Assembly (NCBI RefSeq): GCF_003315175.1
Contig: NZ_QNRQ01000001.1
Location: forward strand, 558,001 to 622,000
From: Eoetvoesiella caeni
GTDB taxonomy: Bacteria > Pseudomonadota > Gammaproteobacteria > Burkholderiales > Burkholderiaceae_B
Reading direction: 5' to 3'
DNA: 64,000 nucleotides
Positions 18,681 through 29,877 of the stretch are shown here, piece after piece. Position 1 is the first letter of the stretch. Each line of letters opens with the position of its first letter. The notes beneath the pieces were generated by a model. It was not told the DNA's origin. It worked only from the letters and a program-made list of their open reading frames with translations, and made no database searches. The position numbers and the translations under genes are program-made.

Positions 18681-19012
18681 GCATCTCTGAACGAAGCTCG
18701 CAAAGCGGAGCGCTGCATAAGACGAAGACGCGCAACCGCCAGAGCTCGTTCAAAGCGTGCTTACCTGTTTACAAGTCTATAAATTTCAAAGATATGCACA
18801 AGTCCCCAGGCCTTCTGCGACACCCTCTTACGGGGCGATTGCAAAAAAGCCGCTATCAATTTATCACCAAACGATCAATCCCGAAACTACAACAGGGGCT
18901 GCAACAGGGACATAGGCGCTTCGACGTCGCATTGTGCACACATGCACCGACTCCTGGAATCCTTTAGACTAGCAAGCTGTCCGCTCATGCATCATCAAGA
19001 TCGCGCCACTAC
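18681..19012. promoter_or_regulatory. Divergent promoter region between cfa and the Bcr/CflA exporter
   Basis: This gap of 332 bases has no credible gene. A candidate rightward promoter is TTGCAA, 17 bases, TATCAC at 18839-18867. The leftward cfa promoter is not clear; an AT-rich stretch at about 18770-18800 is the likeliest place. Confidence 0.4.
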
Positions 19013-20206
19013 ATGCCCCCAATAAAAAAAGAATCGCTAATGCCAGGATGGCTGGTCCTCATGGGCGCTTTAGCCGCCCTTGGCCCTCTGGCCATAGACA
19101 TGTACCTGCCCTCCTTCCCCGCCATAGTCGAGGGCCTGAACACAACCCAAGGGCAGGTCGAACGCACGCTGGCCAGTTATTTATTCGGCATGGCGCTGGC
19201 GCAAATGATTTACGGGCCGCTTGCCGACCGCTACGGAAGAAAGCCTCCATTGCTTGGCGGGCTGATCATCTTCACGATCGCTTCCGTTGGCTGCACTTTG
19301 ACCGGCGACATCGAACACCTGACCCTTTGGCGCATTGCGCAGGCTTTCGGCGGCGCCGCGGGCATGGTCATTCCGAAAGCCGTCATCCGCGACAACTTCA
19401 GCACCCGCGACGCGGCCAAAGCCATGTCGCTGCTTATGCTGATCATGGGCGTCACGCCTATCCTGGGTCCCATACTCGGCGGCCAGATACTGCTGTTTGT
19501 CGGATGGCGCGGCATTTTCGGCTTGATGGCCATCGGCGGCGCGCTGCTGTTGCTGGCTTCGCTGCTTACCATGCGCGAAACGCTCGCGCCCCAGAATCGC
19601 GCGCCGCTGCGCGTCTCCAGCATTGCCGGCAATTATTGGCAATTGCTGCGCGATCGGCAATTCATTTGCTTTTCCTTGTCCGGCGCATGCGGGTCGGCCG
19701 GCCTGTTCACGTATATATCTGGAACGCCGCGCGTGGTCATGGGAGTCTACGGCGTGGCCCCCACGTACTTTGGCTTTATCTTCGGACTGGGCGCGGCCGC
19801 GCTGATACTCGCGGCGCAAGTCAACGCCCGCCTGCTTGACCGGCACACCACTGAAAAGCTGCTGAAACTGGCGCTGATATCGGTGGTGGTCAGTTCTGCC
19901 GCCGCGCTGGCCCTGACTTTGCTGGGCCTGCTGACCCTGCCTTTGCTTATGGTATGCTTGATGGGCTTTATGGCAAGCCAGGGGTTTGTAAACCCCAACG
20001 CGGCGGCGCTTGCGCTGTCCCGCCAAGGCATGCGCCTGGGTGTTGCCTCGGCCCTGATGGGCACTTTGCAAATGCTGTTCGGAGCGCTGGCCGGCCTGGC
20101 AATCAGCCAATGGCAATCGGACACAGCGCTTCCGCTGACAGGCATTTTGGCAATCAGCACCGTCCTATCGTGGTTATTTGGACGCATTGGCCTACGGGCA
20201 GCTTGA
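19013..20206 (+). CDS. Bcr/CflA-family drug efflux MFS transporter
   Basis: A 397-residue twelve-helix major facilitator transporter. The segment LGPLAIDMYLPSFPAI in helix 1 and the loop motif GPLADRYGRKPPLLGG are characteristic of the Bcr/CflA (DHA1) group, which exports chloramphenicol, bicyclomycin and similar compounds. DNFSTRDAAKAMSL and GPILGGQI in the helix 4-5 region also fit. A second ATG at 19040 (MPGWLV) is an alternative start. Substrate is not predictable. Confidence 0.9.
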   Translation: MPPIKKESLMPGWLVLMGALAALGPLAIDMYLPSFPAIVEGLNTTQGQVERTLASYLFGMALAQMIYGPLADRYGRKPPLLGGLIIFTIASVGCTLTGDIEHLTLWRIAQAFGGAAGMVIPKAVIRDNFSTRDAAKAMSLLMLIMGVTPILGPILGGQILLFVGWRGIFGLMAIGGALLLLASLLTMRETLAPQNRAPLRVSSIAGNYWQLLRDRQFICFSLSGACGSAGLFTYISGTPRVVMGVYGVAPTYFGFIFGLGAAALILAAQVNARLLDRHTTEKLLKLALISVVVSSAAALALTLLGLLTLPLLMVCLMGFMASQGFVNPNAAALALSRQGMRLGVASALMGTLQMLFGALAGLAISQWQSDTALPLTGILAISTVLSWLFGRIGLRAA

Positions 20207-20382
20207 TTAATTAGCCGTATTCATATTAGAATACTAGGCTTTACAGATATTACGGTCTTATCGTTTCACCCATAGGTACTGCCCTTTGTATGGGTTTTGG
20301 CAAAACAAGCTGCCAGGCAAACATACAAAGAGCTTTATTGAGGGTGATGGGCCTTTATAGCAAAAACTTAAGGGGTATAACC

Positions 20383-20619
20383 ATGGCACGCGTATGCCAA
20401 GTTACCGGCAAAGGCCCAATGACGGGCAACAATGTTTCGCACGCGAACAACAAAACCAAGCGTCGCTTTCTTCCTAATCTGCAATCGCGCCGCTTCTGGG
20501 TCGAAAGCGAAAACCGCTGGGTACGTCTTCGCGTAAGCACCAAGGCTATTCGCACCATCGACAAGAACGGTATCGATGTCGTCCTGGCCGACCTGCGCGC
20601 CCGTGGCGTAGTGGCGTAA
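20383..20619 (+). CDS. rpmB: 50S ribosomal protein L28
   Basis: A 78-residue L28 beginning [20 protein letters not shown], the universal start of the family. An AAGGGG lies upstream. It is followed after 34 bases by rpmG, the classical rpmBG pair. The preceding 176 bases hold the promoter region but no obvious consensus hexamers. Confidence 0.97.
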   Translation: MARVCQVTGKGPMTGNNVSHANNKTKRRFLPNLQSRRFWVESENRWVRLRVSTKAIRTIDKNGIDVVLADLRARGVVA

Positions 20620-20653
20620 GCCGCAGCAGCGTACTAATCATCAGGAGCTCATC

Positions 20654-20821
20654 ATGGCAAAAGGCCTTCGCGAGAAAATCAAACTCGAATCCACTGCTGG
20701 CACCGGTCATTTCTACACGACCACCAAAAACAAGCGCAATATGCCCGAGAAAATGCTGATCAAGAAATTCGATCCCGTTGCTCGCAAGCATGTCGACTAC
20801 AAAGAAATCAAACTCAAGTAA
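20654..20821 (+). CDS. rpmG: 50S ribosomal protein L33
   Basis: A 55-residue L33 reading [20 protein letters not shown] and ending YKEIKLK, nearly the E. coli sequence and the same length. It is the cysteine-free form normal for proteobacteria. The ribosome-binding site is CAGGAG eight bases before the start. It is the second gene of rpmBG and is followed by a strong terminator. Confidence 0.97.
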   Translation: MAKGLREKIKLESTAGTGHFYTTTKNKRNMPEKMLIKKFDPVARKHVDYKEIKLK

Positions 20822-20840
20822 TCGACAACAGCAGCATGAA

Positions 20841-20867
20841 AAAAACCCTGGTTCGCCAGGGTTTTTT
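20841..20867 (+). terminator. Rho-independent terminator after rpmBG
   Basis: CCCTGG, loop TTCG, CCAGGG, flanked by A5 and T6. A UUCG tetraloop stem with a U-tract is a strong terminator; the flanking A-run lets it work on both strands. Confidence 0.92.
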
Positions 20868-20919
20868 GCGTTCCCCGCAAGCCGCCTGCGCATCCAAAGC
20901 GCTATACGGCACAGCACCC

Positions 20920-20925
20920 TATAAT
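20920..20925 (+). promoter_or_regulatory. Candidate -10 element of leuS
   Basis: A perfect TATAAT lies 38 bases before the leuS start. The bases 17 upstream do not match a -35 hexamer, so this is a tentative promoter for the leuS-lptE-holA run. Confidence 0.4.
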
Positions 20926-20962
20926 GTATGGTTTGCATCAAACCTTAAAGACCAAGAATCCC

Positions 20963-23626
<2,664 letters not shown>

Positions 23627-23634
23627 CAGCACCC

Positions 23635-24312
23635 ATGCATAGTCAACACACCGCCTACCGTACCGCCGCTACACTATCGCGCCACTGGGTTCGCGGGCTT
23701 GCCTGCCTGACGCTGTTTGCCGTTCTGGGCGCCTGCGGCTTTCACCTCAAGGGCGTCACGCCGCTGCCGTTCGACACTCTGTATACCAATATTCCCGAAA
23801 ACTCGGCCTTCGGCGCGCAAATACGCCGCGCCATCCGGGCCGCTTCGCCCAATACGCGCTTCGTCTCCGAACCGGGCGAAGCCCGTGCCCGGCTTACTCA
23901 ACTGGCCAACAACCAGTCCATGCGCGAAGTCTCCATCAATCCTCAGGGCCAGGTCGAAGAATACGAACTGAACCTGACCTTTGTCTTCCAGCTTACGGAC
24001 GACAAAGGCCATCTGGTGCTGCCGCCCACCACCCTGGAAACCATCCGCGAAATTCCCTACGATTCTGGCGCGCTGCAGGCCAAGCAAGGCGAAATCGGCA
24101 CGCTGTACATCGAGATGCAACAAAGCCTGGTCGATCGCATCGTCCGGCGCCTGACCGCACCCGAGGTCTCCAAGGCCTTCAACAATCCTGAAGACCTGCC
24201 GATTGCGGAACCGACCGCGCCCGCCGCACGCACCCCGCCCAACACCTACCAGTCGCCTATCCCGACGCCGCTGTCCATTCCCGGCGCCGCGCCTGGTACT
24301 GGAATGTACTAA
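23635..24312 (+). CDS. lptE: LPS-assembly lipoprotein LptE
   Basis: A 225-residue outer-membrane lipoprotein that plugs LptD and helps deliver LPS to the cell surface. A signal peptide ends in the lipobox LGAC, with C34 as the lipidated residue, followed by GFHLKG, the typical mature start of LptE. The body fits the RlpB/LptE fold. The last 40 residues form a Pro/Ala-rich tail not seen in E. coli. The gene sits in the conserved leuS-lptE-holA order, with holA six bases downstream. Confidence 0.94.
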   Translation: MHSQHTAYRTAATLSRHWVRGLACLTLFAVLGACGFHLKGVTPLPFDTLYTNIPENSAFGAQIRRAIRAASPNTRFVSEPGEARARLTQLANNQSMREVSINPQGQVEEYELNLTFVFQLTDDKGHLVLPPTTLETIREIPYDSGALQAKQGEIGTLYIEMQQSLVDRIVRRLTAPEVSKAFNNPEDLPIAEPTAPAARTPPNTYQSPIPTPLSIPGAAPGTGMY

Positions 24313-24318
24313 CCCGCT

Positions 24319-25374
24319 ATGGGACGCCGGCTCGATATCGACCGCCTCTTGAGCCAGCTTGAAACTGCTCCGCAGGCACTGGATCCGCTGTATGTGGTGA
24401 TGGGCGACGAACCGCTGCTGGTCACCGAAGCCACAGACGGCTTGCGGGCGGCCGCCCGCCGTGCGGGCTACCTTGAACGCACCAGCTTGATCCTTGACGC
24501 GCGCGGCGACTGGTCGGCGGTCATCGCCGCCACGCAGAACATTTCGCTGTTCGGTGACCGCCGGCTCGTTGAAGTCAAGATACCTACCGGCAAGCCCGGG
24601 AAAATCGGCGGCGAAACGCTTATCAAGCTGGCCGGCCTGACCCAGGGCGGAGCTCTTAGCGATACGCTGGTCCTGGTCGGACTGCCCAGGCTGGACAAAA
24701 CCACCCGCAACAGCAAATGGGCCGCAAGCTTGCTGGATGCGGCCACGCTGATCGAGCTGCCCGCTATCGAGCGGGCCGAATTGCCGCGCTGGATACAACA
24801 ACGCCTGGCGCGGCAAAACCAGCAATTGGAACCGGCCAGCCTGGAATGGATGGCCGACAAAGTTGAAGGCAATCTGCTTGCCGCTTTCCAGGAAGTCCAA
24901 AAGCTGGCCCTGCTTTATCCCGAAGGCAAGCTCAGCCCCAAGGACGTGGAACAAGCCGTATTGAATGTTGCCCGCTACGATGTTTTCAGCTTGCGCGACG
25001 CCATGCTGTCGGGCAATCCGGCCAGGGCCTTGTCCGTGCTGGCAGGGTTGCGCGCCGAAGGCGAGGCATTGCCGCTGGTGCTGTGGGCGGTAGGCGAAGA
25101 AGTCCGCGTCATGGCGCGCATAGCGGCCATGACGGCGGCCGGACAGGATCTATCCGGCGCCATGCGCCAGCAGCGCATATTCGGCCCGCGCGAAAACCTG
25201 ATGCGTCAGACATTAAGACGCGTACCGGCGCGGACCTGGCCCGCCGCCGTGCAGCACGCCCATGACGTCGACAGGCTGATAAAAGGCCTGAAGGTAGCTG
25301 GCCGCCTGGACGACCCATGGGAAGAACTGGCCCGCTTGACGCTGCGCATCGCCAACGCCGGCGCACACGCCTAG
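24319..25374 (+). CDS. holA: DNA polymerase III subunit delta
   Basis: A 351-residue delta subunit of the clamp loader, which opens the beta clamp for loading on DNA. The N-terminal segment LYVVMGDEPLLVTEATDGLR matches the family, and the following AAA+-like fold lacks functional Walker motifs as expected. The length is close to E. coli HolA (343). It follows lptE immediately in a conserved neighbourhood. The clamp-loader chi subunit (holC) lies elsewhere in this window. Confidence 0.94.
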   Translation: MGRRLDIDRLLSQLETAPQALDPLYVVMGDEPLLVTEATDGLRAAARRAGYLERTSLILDARGDWSAVIAATQNISLFGDRRLVEVKIPTGKPGKIGGETLIKLAGLTQGGALSDTLVLVGLPRLDKTTRNSKWAASLLDAATLIELPAIERAELPRWIQQRLARQNQQLEPASLEWMADKVEGNLLAAFQEVQKLALLYPEGKLSPKDVEQAVLNVARYDVFSLRDAMLSGNPARALSVLAGLRAEGEALPLVLWAVGEEVRVMARIAAMTAAGQDLSGAMRQQRIFGPRENLMRQTLRRVPARTWPAAVQHAHDVDRLIKGLKVAGRLDDPWEELARLTLRIANAGAHA

Positions 25375-25496
25375 CCGGCGCGTCATTTGACTGATCCGGA
25401 CGCACGAAACAACCAAACCGCGCACTCGCGTTATAGTAATCCCTTACTTATGCTGGGATAATAGTCTTTAGCATGTCACGTCATACGAATACCATC

Positions 25497-26789
25497 ATGA
25501 ACGCACCCGTTACCGACACCTCCTCCCACAATGCCGAACTCGCCGCCCAAATCCAAACCCTGGGACAGCAGGCCCGGCAAGCCGCACGCACGCTCATGAC
25601 CGCGCCAGGACACGCCAAAGCTGCAGCACTGCGCGCCATGGCCGCCCGCCTGGAACAGGACAAGGCCATTTTGCAGGCGGAAAACGCCAAGGACCTGGAA
25701 GCGGCCCGCAACAACGGCCTGGCGCCGGCCATGGTCGACCGCCTGATGTTATCGGACAAAGCCCTGAAAACCATGATTACGGGCTTGCTGCAGATTGCCG
25801 ACATGCCCGACCCGGTGGGCAGCCAGACAGCCTCGAGCACCCGGCCCAACGGCATGCGGGTAGGACAAATGCGCGTGCCTATCGGCGTCATCGGCATCAT
25901 TTACGAATCGCGCCCCAACGTCACCATCGACGCGGCCGCCCTGTGCCTGAAGTCGGGCAATGCCACTATTTTGCGCGGCGGCAGCGAAGCCTTCCACTCC
26001 AACCGCGCCCTGGGCGCCGTTATCCAGGCGGGCCTGGCCGACGCCGGCCTGCCGCAGCACGCGGTACAGGTCGTAGGCACCACCGACCGGGCCGCCGTGG
26101 GCATGCTGGCTACTCTTACCGACTACATCGACGTGATCATTCCGCGCGGCGGCAAAGGACTTATTGCGCGCCTGGCCGCCGAAGCACGCGTACCCTTGCT
26201 GAAGCACCTGGACGGCAACTGCCATGTATATATCGACGAGGCCGCCGACCTGGACAAGGCCCACGATATTGCCCTGAATGCCAAAACCTACCGCTACGGC
26301 ATATGCGGCGCCATGGAAACCTTGCTGGTGCACGCCGCCGTTGCGCCAAAAATATTGCCGCGCCTGGCACAAAGCCTGCTCGACAAAGGCGTAGAGCTGC
26401 GCGGCTGCGAACGTACGCGCGCGCTCATTCCTCAGGCCTTGCCGGCCACCGACGAAGACTGGGCCACCGAGTATCTGGAACCCATTCTTGCCATCCGCAT
26501 CGTCGACGATATCGGCCAGGCCATGGACCATATCGCGCGCTGGAGCTCGGGCCACACCGAAGCCATCGTCACCGAGAACCTGCATGCGGCCACGCAATTT
26601 CAGCGCGAAGTCGATTCCAGTTCGGTCTATATCAACCTGCCCACCTGTTTTGCCGACGGTTTCGAGTATGGGCTGGGCGCTGAAATCGGCATTTCGACCA
26701 ACCGCCTGCATGCGCGCGGGCCGGTCGGCCTCGAAGGTCTTACCACCCTGAAGTGGGTACTGACCGGCGACGGCCAGTTGCGCGGCTGA
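25497..26789 (+). CDS. proA: Gamma-glutamyl phosphate reductase
   Basis: A 430-residue glutamate-5-semialdehyde dehydrogenase, the second step of proline synthesis from glutamate. The catalytic cysteine is C270 in [15 protein letters not shown]. The signatures [20 protein letters not shown] and [15 protein letters not shown] are typical. The start at 25497 ([10 protein letters not shown]) is preferred over an ATG 24 bases earlier. Its stop codon shares one base with the start of the next gene (TGATG), so hemJ is translationally coupled. A GATAAT element about 35 bases upstream may be the -10. Confidence 0.97.
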   Translation: MNAPVTDTSSHNAELAAQIQTLGQQARQAARTLMTAPGHAKAAALRAMAARLEQDKAILQAENAKDLEAARNNGLAPAMVDRLMLSDKALKTMITGLLQIADMPDPVGSQTASSTRPNGMRVGQMRVPIGVIGIIYESRPNVTIDAAALCLKSGNATILRGGSEAFHSNRALGAVIQAGLADAGLPQHAVQVVGTTDRAAVGMLATLTDYIDVIIPRGGKGLIARLAAEARVPLLKHLDGNCHVYIDEAADLDKAHDIALNAKTYRYGICGAMETLLVHAAVAPKILPRLAQSLLDKGVELRGCERTRALIPQALPATDEDWATEYLEPILAIRIVDDIGQAMDHIARWSSGHTEAIVTENLHAATQFQREVDSSSVYINLPTCFADGFEYGLGAEIGISTNRLHARGPVGLEGLTTLKWVLTGDGQLRG

Positions 26790-27205
26790 TGCTGTGGGTC
26801 AAAACCTTACACATTTTGTTCGTCGTTTCGTGGTTTGCGGGGCTGTTTTACCTGCCCCGCATTTATGTCAACCTTGCGCAGAACCAGGACCCCGCCGTAC
26901 AGGCCTGCCTGCTGGGCATGGCCAGGCGCCTGTATAGCTTCACCAGCAAACTGGCTGTTCTTGCGGTGCTGTTCGGGCTAGGGCTGTTTCTGGGCTTCAA
27001 GCTGGGACAAGGCCAAGGCTGGATGCACGCCAAACTGTTGTTTGTGCTGGTGGTCATTGCCTACCACCTGGCTTGCGGACGCCTGCTGAAAACCTTTGAG
27101 GCGGGCCGCAACACCCGCAGTCACCGCTACTACCGCTGGTTCAACGAAGCACCCGTGCTTTTGCTGCTTATTATTGTTGCCCTGGTTGTAGTCCGACCCT
27201 TCTGA
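26789..27205 (+). CDS. hemJ: HemJ/CopD-family membrane protein (candidate protoporphyrinogen oxidase)
   Basis: A 138-residue four-helix membrane protein of the UPF0093/HemJ family. The N-terminus [20 protein letters not shown] carries the conserved His, and HAKLLFVL carries the conserved Lys; both are reported to be important in HemJ. HemJ oxidises protoporphyrinogen IX to protoporphyrin IX in bacteria that lack HemG and HemY. The gene overlaps the proA stop by one base. The alternative name CopD-family protein is common for the same sequences; I favour HemJ on size and motif. Confidence 0.78.
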   Translation: MLWVKTLHILFVVSWFAGLFYLPRIYVNLAQNQDPAVQACLLGMARRLYSFTSKLAVLAVLFGLGLFLGFKLGQGQGWMHAKLLFVLVVIAYHLACGRLLKTFEAGRNTRSHRYYRWFNEAPVLLLLIIVALVVVRPF

Positions 27206-27219
27206 TCCACGAATTCCCT

Positions 27220-28764
27220 ATGACCGAGTCCGACAAGACACGCAAGACCCTTACGCTTTCCAGACGCGCCAGCGCCCCCAATACCGAAGCTTCCGACAAC
27301 AAGCCCAAGCGCGCCGGCGCGCGCGCGCGCCAGGTGGCGCAACTGGAGCGTGAACGCGCCAAACAACGCGCCCTGCAGGAAGCCAGCGGCAACGGCACCC
27401 ACGAAGACGCAAATCGCCGGCCAGCCCCGGCGCCCGTTGCGGACAGCACTGCCTACGAGCGCGCGCCGGGCGCACGCTCCGCCAGGCCGGCTTCGCGCGG
27501 CGCTGCCGCACCTGCGGCCGATGCCCGTCCGCGGCGGCAAACGCGCGACTCAGAACCGCCCCACGAAACCGTCGCGCCCCGCATAAAGCGCCGTACCGCC
27601 GCACCCCGCAGCCGCAAAGAAGCCGAAATCTTCGCAATATTCGCTCCTTGCCCCCAAGGGCTGGAAGAAGCCTTGGCCGCCGAACTGCAAGAACTGGGCT
27701 TTGAAGACGCCCAGCCGGGGCGGGCCGGCTGCCACTTCCATGCCGACTGGAGCGGCATGCAGCGCGCCAATCTTTATTCGCGCCTGGCCACCCGCATACT
27801 GCTCCAGGTAGCGCACGGCGCCGTACATCACGAAGACGATATTCTAGAACTGGCCCGCCAAACGCCTTGGGAACGCTGGTTCGGACCCGAACAAACCTTG
27901 CGGGTCGACACGTCGGCCATCCGCAGCCCCATGCAAAGCCTGCAATATTGCAATTTGCGCGCCAAAGACGGCATTTGCGACCGCCTGCGCGAACTCGAAG
28001 GCGCCCGGCCCGACATCGACACGGTAAGGCCCGATGCGCGCGTACACCTGTTTTTAACCGAAGACAGCGCAACCTTGTACCTGGACACTTCGGGCGAGTC
28101 GCTGTTCAAGCGGGGCTGGCGGCTGGACAAAGGAGACGCCCCCATCCGCGAAAATCTCGCGGCCGGGATATTGGCGCTATCCGACTGGGACCCATCGCAA
28201 CCGCTGCTCGATCCATTTTGCGGCAGCGGCACTATCTTGATCGAAGCCGCCTGGATCGCGCTGGGCGTGCCGGCCGGCATCTGGCGGCCATTCAGCTTCG
28301 AGCGCCTGCGCGACCACGACGCGCGCCATTGGCGCGACCTGAAGGACGACGCGCGCGCCCATATCCGTACGCAACTGGAAAGCCCGCTGGTGGGGGTAGA
28401 CCTGAATCCGGCCGCCATCGAGGCCGCCCGCCAGAACGTCGAGCGCGCCTGGTTGACTCCCGACTCCATCCGCTTCGAAGTGGGAGACGCGCGCCACACC
28501 CCCGCTCCGGCGCCGACAGGCTGGCTGATCACCAACCCACCTTACGGCGAGCGCATGGAAACCGACGACACCGAGATGTGGCGCGCCTGGGCGCAAAACC
28601 TGAAGCAAAACTTCAGCGGCTGGCAGGTAGGCGTCATTACCAGCGATTTAAGCCTTCCGCAGAAGCTTCGGCTGAAGCCCAAGCGCCGCTACCCCCTGTA
28701 CAACGGCGCGTTGGACTGCCGCCTATTCAGCTTTGAAATGGTAGAAGCCGGCTACCGTCGATAA
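27220..28764 (+). CDS. THUMP-domain class I SAM-dependent RNA methyltransferase
   Basis: A 514-residue protein with three parts. Residues 1-130 are a disordered Arg/Ala/Pro-rich extension. Residues about 135-240 match a THUMP RNA-binding domain. Residues about 245-510 form a UPF0020/RlmL-type methyltransferase with DPFCGSGTI (331-339) for SAM and NPPYGER (439-445) as the catalytic N-P-P-Y motif for N2-guanosine methylation. It resembles the N-terminal half of E. coli RlmL (23S rRNA m2G2445) and lacks the RlmK half. The target base is inference. It follows hemJ by 14 bases. Confidence 0.87.
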   Translation: MTESDKTRKTLTLSRRASAPNTEASDNKPKRAGARARQVAQLERERAKQRALQEASGNGTHEDANRRPAPAPVADSTAYERAPGARSARPASRGAAAPAADARPRRQTRDSEPPHETVAPRIKRRTAAPRSRKEAEIFAIFAPCPQGLEEALAAELQELGFEDAQPGRAGCHFHADWSGMQRANLYSRLATRILLQVAHGAVHHEDDILELARQTPWERWFGPEQTLRVDTSAIRSPMQSLQYCNLRAKDGICDRLRELEGARPDIDTVRPDARVHLFLTEDSATLYLDTSGESLFKRGWRLDKGDAPIRENLAAGILALSDWDPSQPLLDPFCGSGTILIEAAWIALGVPAGIWRPFSFERLRDHDARHWRDLKDDARAHIRTQLESPLVGVDLNPAAIEAARQNVERAWLTPDSIRFEVGDARHTPAPAPTGWLITNPPYGERMETDDTEMWRAWAQNLKQNFSGWQVGVITSDLSLPQKLRLKPKRRYPLYNGALDCRLFSFEMVEAGYRR

Positions 28765-28826
28765 AACGCAATACTGCGGCATTTACGCAACATTGCCGAT
28801 TTCTGCGGCAGCGCAACAAATTAAGC

Positions 28827-28867
28827 TTGCTTTAGCCTAGGGTTATCCCTATAATAGGGTTAACCCT
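28827..28867 (+). promoter_or_regulatory. Strong sigma-70 promoter overlapped by two palindromes
   Basis: TTGCTT (28827-28832), 17 bases, TATAAT (28850-28855) form a near-consensus promoter. One palindrome, TAGGG-TTAT-CCCTA, fills the spacer and reaches into the -10 (28838-28851). A second, AGGGTTAACCCT, follows the -10 immediately (28856-28867). Their centres are 17 bases apart and they share the core AGGGTTA. This arrangement suits a repressor binding as two dimers. Confidence 0.7.
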
Positions 28868-28901
28868 GAACGAAACGTTCAACACATAGAGAGGCTAAAT
28901 C

Positions 28902-29096
28902 ATGATCAACTTAAACAGCGACATCCGTCTTACCGATGAACTTGAGCGTCAACTGATGAACGAAGCCATCGAAGAACAGAACCGCTTCAAACCCGGTGTT
29001 GCACTGAAGAATCTATTCGTCAAGCTTGGCGGCAGCGCGCAAAAAAGCAGCGGCGCCAAAACTGTCGGCACCAAGCACGCTGAATCGGCCGCTTAA
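28902..29096 (+). CDS. Hypothetical small protein, 64 residues
   Basis: I do not recognise this protein. It starts MINLNSDIRLTDELERQLMN and has a charged, helix-prone first half (residues 5-30), a short hydrophobic patch (VALKNLFVKLGG), and a Ser/Lys/Ala-rich tail. It has no cysteine, no signal peptide and no transmembrane helix. The start is preceded by AGAGAGG. The gene is a complete single-gene unit, with its own near-consensus promoter, two palindromic operators and its own terminator, which argues that it is real and tightly regulated. Confidence 0.72.
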   Translation: MINLNSDIRLTDELERQLMNEAIEEQNRFKPGVALKNLFVKLGGSAQKSSGAKTVGTKHAESAA

Positions 29097-29162
29097 TAAC
29101 AGTGCGCTAAGATCGGGTTGCTCCGGTCGCCTTGCAGGATAAATGTAGTCCCTGCTCTCTCT

Positions 29163-29186
29163 AAAAAGCCGCAAAAGCGGCTTTTT
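29163..29186 (+). terminator. Rho-independent terminator after the 64-residue protein
   Basis: AAAAAGCCGC, loop AAAA, GCGGCTTTTT. A perfect ten-base stem ending in a T-run. Confidence 0.92.
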
Positions 29187-29259
29187 GCTTTGCAGCATCC
29201 GATATGCGGGATAATAGCGGCTTATCGCTTTTAACCCCTTACCAGCCGCGTCACACATC

Positions 29260-29754
29260 ATGCCTCCTGTTTCGTCCACCCCCAGCCGCTTGCGGCGATT
29301 CGCTTGCATGATGTATGAAGGCGTGCTGCTGTTCGGCGTCGTCTTCCTGGCCGCCTACGTGTTCGACACCCTGACCCAAAGCCGTAGCGGCCTGACCTTG
29401 CGCCACGGCCGGCAAGCGGTCGTCTTTGTCGCCATCGGCATTTACTTCATCCTGTGCTGGCGGCGGGGCGGGCAAACCTTGCCCATGAAAACCTGGAATA
29501 TCCGCATCGCCGAACGCGATGGTTCGACACCAAGGCTTGCGCGCCTGGTTTCGCGCTATCTGCTGGCCTGGTGCATCCCGCTGGCGGCTGCCCTGCTGGT
29601 CAAAGGCGCTTCGTACGCCACCGGCTACGCCTCGACCGACCTGCTTATTGTCTTTGCGCCCTTCGCTATATTCATATGGACCTGGGTTGATCGCGACGGC
29701 CAATTTCTGCACGATCGCCTGCTCGGTACACGCCTGGTCAGCCTGACTCCGTAA
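29260..29754 (+). CDS. RDD-family membrane protein
   Basis: A 164-residue membrane protein with an RDD domain. The first Arg lies in the N-terminal SRLRRFACMMYEG, and the two Asp-type positions fall in the later helices, including WTWVDRDGQFLHDRLLGTRL near the C-terminus. Four hydrophobic segments are visible. The family has no single established function. It has its own downstream terminator, and a GGGATAAT element about 45 bases upstream may be its -10. Confidence 0.85.
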   Translation: MPPVSSTPSRLRRFACMMYEGVLLFGVVFLAAYVFDTLTQSRSGLTLRHGRQAVVFVAIGIYFILCWRRGGQTLPMKTWNIRIAERDGSTPRLARLVSRYLLAWCIPLAAALLVKGASYATGYASTDLLIVFAPFAIFIWTWVDRDGQFLHDRLLGTRLVSLTP

Positions 29755-29827
29755 AAACCCTAGGGTCAATCACTTTCTGTAGCCCAGGGATTGCACAGAA
29801 CCCGCTTGTCGTTCATGCTTGCACAGT

Positions 29828-29850
29828 AAAAAGGCGTACACGCCTTTCTT
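29828..29850 (+). terminator. Rho-independent terminator after the RDD gene
   Basis: AAAGGCG, loop TACA, CGCCTTT followed by CTTT. It separates the RDD gene from the acyl-CoA-synthetase-like gene. Confidence 0.82.
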
Positions 29851-29877
29851 TACCTCGTCGCAGCCAAAAAACAAACA

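Noticed and set aside
29757-29766. Ten-base palindrome ACCCTAGGGT just after the RDD gene as a third copy of the operator at 28838-28867
   Set aside because: It shares only the short ACCCT/AGGGT half and lacks the TTA core and spacing. A match of this length is expected by chance.
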